Source: Ramlibacter sp. (GTDB taxonomy: Bacteria > Pseudomonadota > Gammaproteobacteria > Burkholderiales > Burkholderiaceae_C). From it: a stretch of 6,516 nucleotides of DNA. How positions within the stretch are numbered: the first letter of the stretch is position 1; every line of letters begins with the position of its first letter. Below are positions 3,916 through 6,516 of this stretch, piece after piece. The notes under the pieces are model-generated. The model was given only the letters and a program-made list of their open reading frames with translations, was not told the DNA's origin and made no database searches. Where the stretch lies: assembly GCA_025351615.1 (NCBI GenBank), contig JANXVP010000235.1, forward strand, positions 1 through 6,516. The letters run 5' to 3'. A program made the position numbers and the translations under genes.

Positions 3916-6096
3916 ATGGATACGACAACCCCAAGCGCCACCACGCAACGCAGTCGACACCCGCTTTGGGTCAAGCTGTTGCTTGGATTGGCGGTGTTGC
4001 TGATCGGCCTGGTCCTGCTGGCGATCTTTTTCCCGTGGGACTGGCTGCGCGGCCCGCTGAACCGCTACGTGAGCGAGCGGACCGGCCGCCATTTTGAAAT
4101 TACCCGCCGACTCGACGTGAAGCTAGGCCGCACCACGCGCGTCCTGATGGATGGCATCGAGTTTGCCAACCCCGACTGGGCCAAGGATCCGAACCTGGTG
4201 AAGGCCGAGGCCGCGGAAGTCGACATCAGTCTGTTGCCGCTGCTTCGCCGCCGCATCGAGCTGCCTCTGGTCAAGCTGACGAAGCCCGAATTGGGATTGC
4301 AGCTCGAACCTGACGGACGGCGCAGCTGGGCGCTTGGCCGCGACACGCAGGACAAGAAGAACTTTCCTGAAATCGGCGCCTTGGTGGTGGACCAGGGCAG
4401 CATGCACTTCATCGCGAGCGGCCACGGCGCGGACATCCACACCGACTTCGCGATGGACGACCGCGGCGACGGCAAACTGCCACTCGCCTACAAGGCCAGG
4501 GGGAGCTGGAAGCGGGAAGCCTTCACCGCCGAAGGCCGTGCCGGCAATGTCATGAACCTGACCGGAGTGCACAAGAGCGCCTTTCCATTGGAAATCCGCG
4601 CCGCTGCCGCCCATACGACCCTCAAAGCGGCGGGGACGGTCAACAACCTTGCGACCCTGGACGGCGCAAACGCCGACGTGACGCTGCAGGGCGCGAACCT
4701 CTCCGAACTGTACAAACTGCTCGGCGTGGTGTTGCCCGAGACACCGCGCTACGAAGTGCGCGGTCACCTGACCAAGGACGGCGGGGTGTGGGGCGTCAGC
4801 AGCATCATCGGCAAGCTGGGCAACTCCGACCTCACCGGCCAGCTGCAATACGACCACTCGCAGCAGGTTGCATTGCTCACCGGAAAGCTTCAATCCAAAG
4901 CGCTTGACTTCGACGACCTGGCGCCCTTGGTCGGCTTGCCCGAACAGGCACGCAGCGCAGCCGCATTGCCCAATGTCGCTCCAGGGGCGCCCCCGGGTCC
5001 GGCGGCAAAAGCCCGTCTGACCCGCGACCCGGGCAAGGTGCTGCCCACCGCGACGCTGGACCTGGCGCGCCTGAAGGCCATGAACGCGGATGTCGTTTAC
5101 AGCGCTGCACGGATGACGAACGTGCGCCAGTTGCCGCTGGACCGCATGAGCCTGCATGTGAATCTCAAGGATGGCGTCCTGCTGCTCGACTCGATGAATC
5201 TGGGGATCGCCGGCGGAGAGATGAAGGGCCGCTTGCGCATCGATGGGAACAGCAATCCGGCGAGCGCCGAGGTCAAACTCGACGCCCGGTCACTCGAACT
5301 GGGCAAACTGTTCCCCACCGTCAAGCTCACCAAGGCCAGCTTCGGCAAGATCCACGGCCTGATCGACCTCAAGGGAAAAGGTAATTCCGCAGCCCAGATG
5401 CTGGGAACGTCCTCCGGCAATCTTGCCATGCTCATGGGCAAAGGAGAGATCAGCAACCTGCTGCTCGAATTTGCCAACCTGAACGGCGGGGAAATCATCA
5501 AGTTTCTGGTGATCGGGGACAAGAATGCCCAGGTGCGGTGCGCTGCGGCGACCTTCGACGTCAACAACGGCCTGATGACCAGCCGGGCCATCCTGCTGGA
5601 TACTTCGGACGTTGTCATCTATGGCGACGGTGGCATCAGCCTGGCCAATGAGACCCTGGATCTGACGCTGCGCCCCTACCCGAAGGACAAAAGCATTCTG
5701 TCGCTGCGCTCGCCGCTCAAGCTTGCGGGGACGTTCGCCAAGCCGAAGCCGGGCGTTGACAAGGCTGCCTTGACCGGCAAGGCCGGATTGGCGCTGGCGC
5801 TCGGAGCGATCAACCCCTTGCTTGGCCTGCTCGCGACGGTCGAAACCGGGCCCGGCAAGGATGCGGATTGTGGTGCGGTGCTGCAGGAAGCAGCGGCTCC
5901 CGCCGCTGCTGCCCGGGCCGCCGCAGCAGGCAAGCCGGACCCCTCCAAGCCAGCCAGCAGGACCTCTTCCGATCCTACGCTCATGGGGGCTGCATCCAAG
6001 GCCAATGCGTCTGCGCAAGGCATGGCCCGTGAGCGACTCGAGAAACTGGAGCGGCGGCCGCAGGAGCGCAACGCCGCAGTGGGCGTCAAGCAGTAG
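3916..6096 (+). CDS. AsmA-family envelope protein
   Basis: This 726-residue protein has a short cytoplasmic N-terminus and a transmembrane anchor at about 19-40 (LLLGLAVLLIGLVLLAIFF). The AsmA N-terminal region follows (LNRYVSERTGRHFEI, then DVKLGRTTRVLMDGIEFANPDW at about 67-88), then a long periplasmic beta-rich body. The AsmA C-terminal region lies at about 495-620, with SGNLAMLMGKGEISNLLLEF, DVVIYGDGGISLANETLDL and SLRSPLKLAGTF. A low-complexity Ala/Pro/Lys tail fills the last 65-70 residues. AsmA-like proteins are periplasmic bridge-like proteins linked to outer-membrane phospholipid transport and envelope integrity. ATG at 3916 directly precedes the anchor. An extension to 3787 would overlap the small gene and adds an unlikely Arg/Pro-rich leader. 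No clear Shine-Dalgarno precedes the ATG, so translation may be coupled to the gene ending 10 bases earlier. Confidence 0.9.
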   Translation: MDTTTPSATTQRSRHPLWVKLLLGLAVLLIGLVLLAIFFPWDWLRGPLNRYVSERTGRHFEITRRLDVKLGRTTRVLMDGIEFANPDWAKDPNLVKAEAAEVDISLLPLLRRRIELPLVKLTKPELGLQLEPDGRRSWALGRDTQDKKNFPEIGALVVDQGSMHFIASGHGADIHTDFAMDDRGDGKLPLAYKARGSWKREAFTAEGRAGNVMNLTGVHKSAFPLEIRAAAAHTTLKAAGTVNNLATLDGANADVTLQGANLSELYKLLGVVLPETPRYEVRGHLTKDGGVWGVSSIIGKLGNSDLTGQLQYDHSQQVALLTGKLQSKALDFDDLAPLVGLPEQARSAAALPNVAPGAPPGPAAKARLTRDPGKVLPTATLDLARLKAMNADVVYSAARMTNVRQLPLDRMSLHVNLKDGVLLLDSMNLGIAGGEMKGRLRIDGNSNPASAEVKLDARSLELGKLFPTVKLTKASFGKIHGLIDLKGKGNSAAQMLGTSSGNLAMLMGKGEISNLLLEFANLNGGEIIKFLVIGDKNAQVRCAAATFDVNNGLMTSRAILLDTSDVVIYGDGGISLANETLDLTLRPYPKDKSILSLRSPLKLAGTFAKPKPGVDKAALTGKAGLALALGAINPLLGLLATVETGPGKDADCGAVLQEAAAPAAAARAAAAGKPDPSKPASRTSSDPTLMGAASKANASAQGMARERLEKLERRPQERNAAVGVKQ

Positions 6097-6100
6097 GCGT

Positions 6101-6516
6101 TCAGCAGGTCCGCACCGGCCTGGTAGAGCAAACCGGACACTCCGGATGACGTGGAATCTGCACGGCATTCCACTCCATCGCCCGGCCATCGAGCATCAGC
6201 ATCCGGCCCGCCAGCGACTGCCCCACGCCGCTGACCATCTTCAGCGCCTCTGCCGCCTGCATTGCGCCGATGATTCCAACCATGGGGGCGAAGACACCCA
6301 TCGTGGCGCACCGCGTCTCCTCCAGGTCCGAGTCCGGCGGAAACACGCACGCATAGCACGGAGACGCAAGATCACGCGGGTCATAGACGGAGATCTGGCC
6401 GTCGAAGCGGATCGCAGCGCCGGAGACCAGCGGTTTTCCATGCCTCACGCAGGCGGCGTTGATGTGGTGGCGGGTGGCGAAGTTGTCGCAGCAGTCCAGC
6501 ACCACATCGGCTGCTG
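6101..6516 (-). CDS. moeB: MoeB/ThiF-family adenylyltransferase, C-terminal part (runs off right edge)
   Basis: The last 137 residues are seen; the N-terminal nucleotide-binding loop lies beyond the window. The visible part starts at AADVVLDCCDNFATRH, where Asp in CDN is the conserved Mg-ATP residue of E1-like enzymes. KPLVSGAAIRFDGQISVYDP is closer to MoeB than to ThiF. Zinc-binding cysteine pairs are present as CYAC and CPVC, and a conserved Cys occurs in EETRCATMGVFAP. MoeB adenylates the C-terminal glycine of the MoaD sulfur carrier in molybdopterin synthesis; relatives do the same for ThiS in thiamine synthesis. The protein ends just after the second Cys pair with no rhodanese domain, so it is the short form. 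An apparent start at GTG 6505 is internal to the domain. Its stop lies 4 bases from the convergent AsmA stop. The family is certain; MoeB rather than ThiF is likely. Confidence 0.88.
   Translation of the reverse strand, partial: AADVVLDCCDNFATRHHINAACVRHGKPLVSGAAIRFDGQISVYDPRDLASPCYACVFPPDSDLEETRCATMGVFAPMVGIIGAMQAAEALKMVSGVGQSLAGRMLMLDGRAMEWNAVQIPRHPECPVCSTRPVRTC

Noticed and set aside
4123..5157. A 344-codon minus-strand open frame opposite the AsmA gene
   Set aside because: Antisense shadow of a clear AsmA reading frame; no domain, no ribosome site, Gln/Val/Arg-rich composition typical of high-GC reverse frames.
6097..6100. A bidirectional terminator between the AsmA and MoeB genes
   Set aside because: Only four bases separate the stops and no stem with a T-run is visible in either flank.
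5290..6189. A 299-codon minus-strand open frame spanning the AsmA 3' end and the MoeB 3' end
   Set aside because: It crosses two real genes in the wrong frame and resembles no family.

Overview
This GC-rich window looks like a chromosomal segment of a betaproteobacterium, probably Burkholderiales and perhaps Comamonadaceae. That is inferred from protein style (DUF1328 and DUF883 stress-type membrane proteins, a CHASE3 NarX-like kinase with a NarL/FixJ regulator, an AsmA-family protein, MoeB) and from codon use. No rRNA, tRNA, CRISPR array, insertion sequence or phage gene is visible. Coding is dense, and the longest stretch without a gene is about 240 bases.

Layout. Positions 1-752 carry a minus-strand cluster of small membrane proteins: DUF1328 (582-752), a YqjD/ElaB-like DUF883 protein (153-509), and the N-terminus of a third small protein that runs off the left edge (1-130). 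Positions 922-3459 hold a signalling module: a minus-strand CHASE3 histidine kinase (922-2280), a divergent plus-strand NarL-family response regulator (2398-3030), and a convergent minus-strand single-domain receiver (3046-3459). Positions 3460-3698 are a regulatory intergenic region with three inverted repeats. They are followed on the plus strand by an unrecognised 68-residue membrane or exported protein (3699-3905) and a 726-residue AsmA-family envelope protein (3916-6096). The right edge holds the C-terminal part of a minus-strand MoeB/ThiF-type adenylyltransferase (6101-6516), whose stop lies 4 bases from the AsmA stop.

How it may work together. The main signal outside the genes is a repeated 18-bp element, (T/C)GTAGGA-N4-TCC(T/G)AC(A/G). 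It occurs before the DUF1328/DUF883 cluster (890-907) and, as a good copy plus a degraded copy, before the small protein and AsmA gene (3556-3573 and 3582-3599). In both places it lies about 78-80 bp upstream of a -10-like sequence that has no recognisable -35. Both good copies contain the heptad TTTCCTA, which fits the half-site known for BvgA, a NarL-family regulator. A reasonable hypothesis is that the kinase and regulator encoded between them control both envelope-related gene sets, with the single-domain receiver modulating phosphate flow. This link is inferred.
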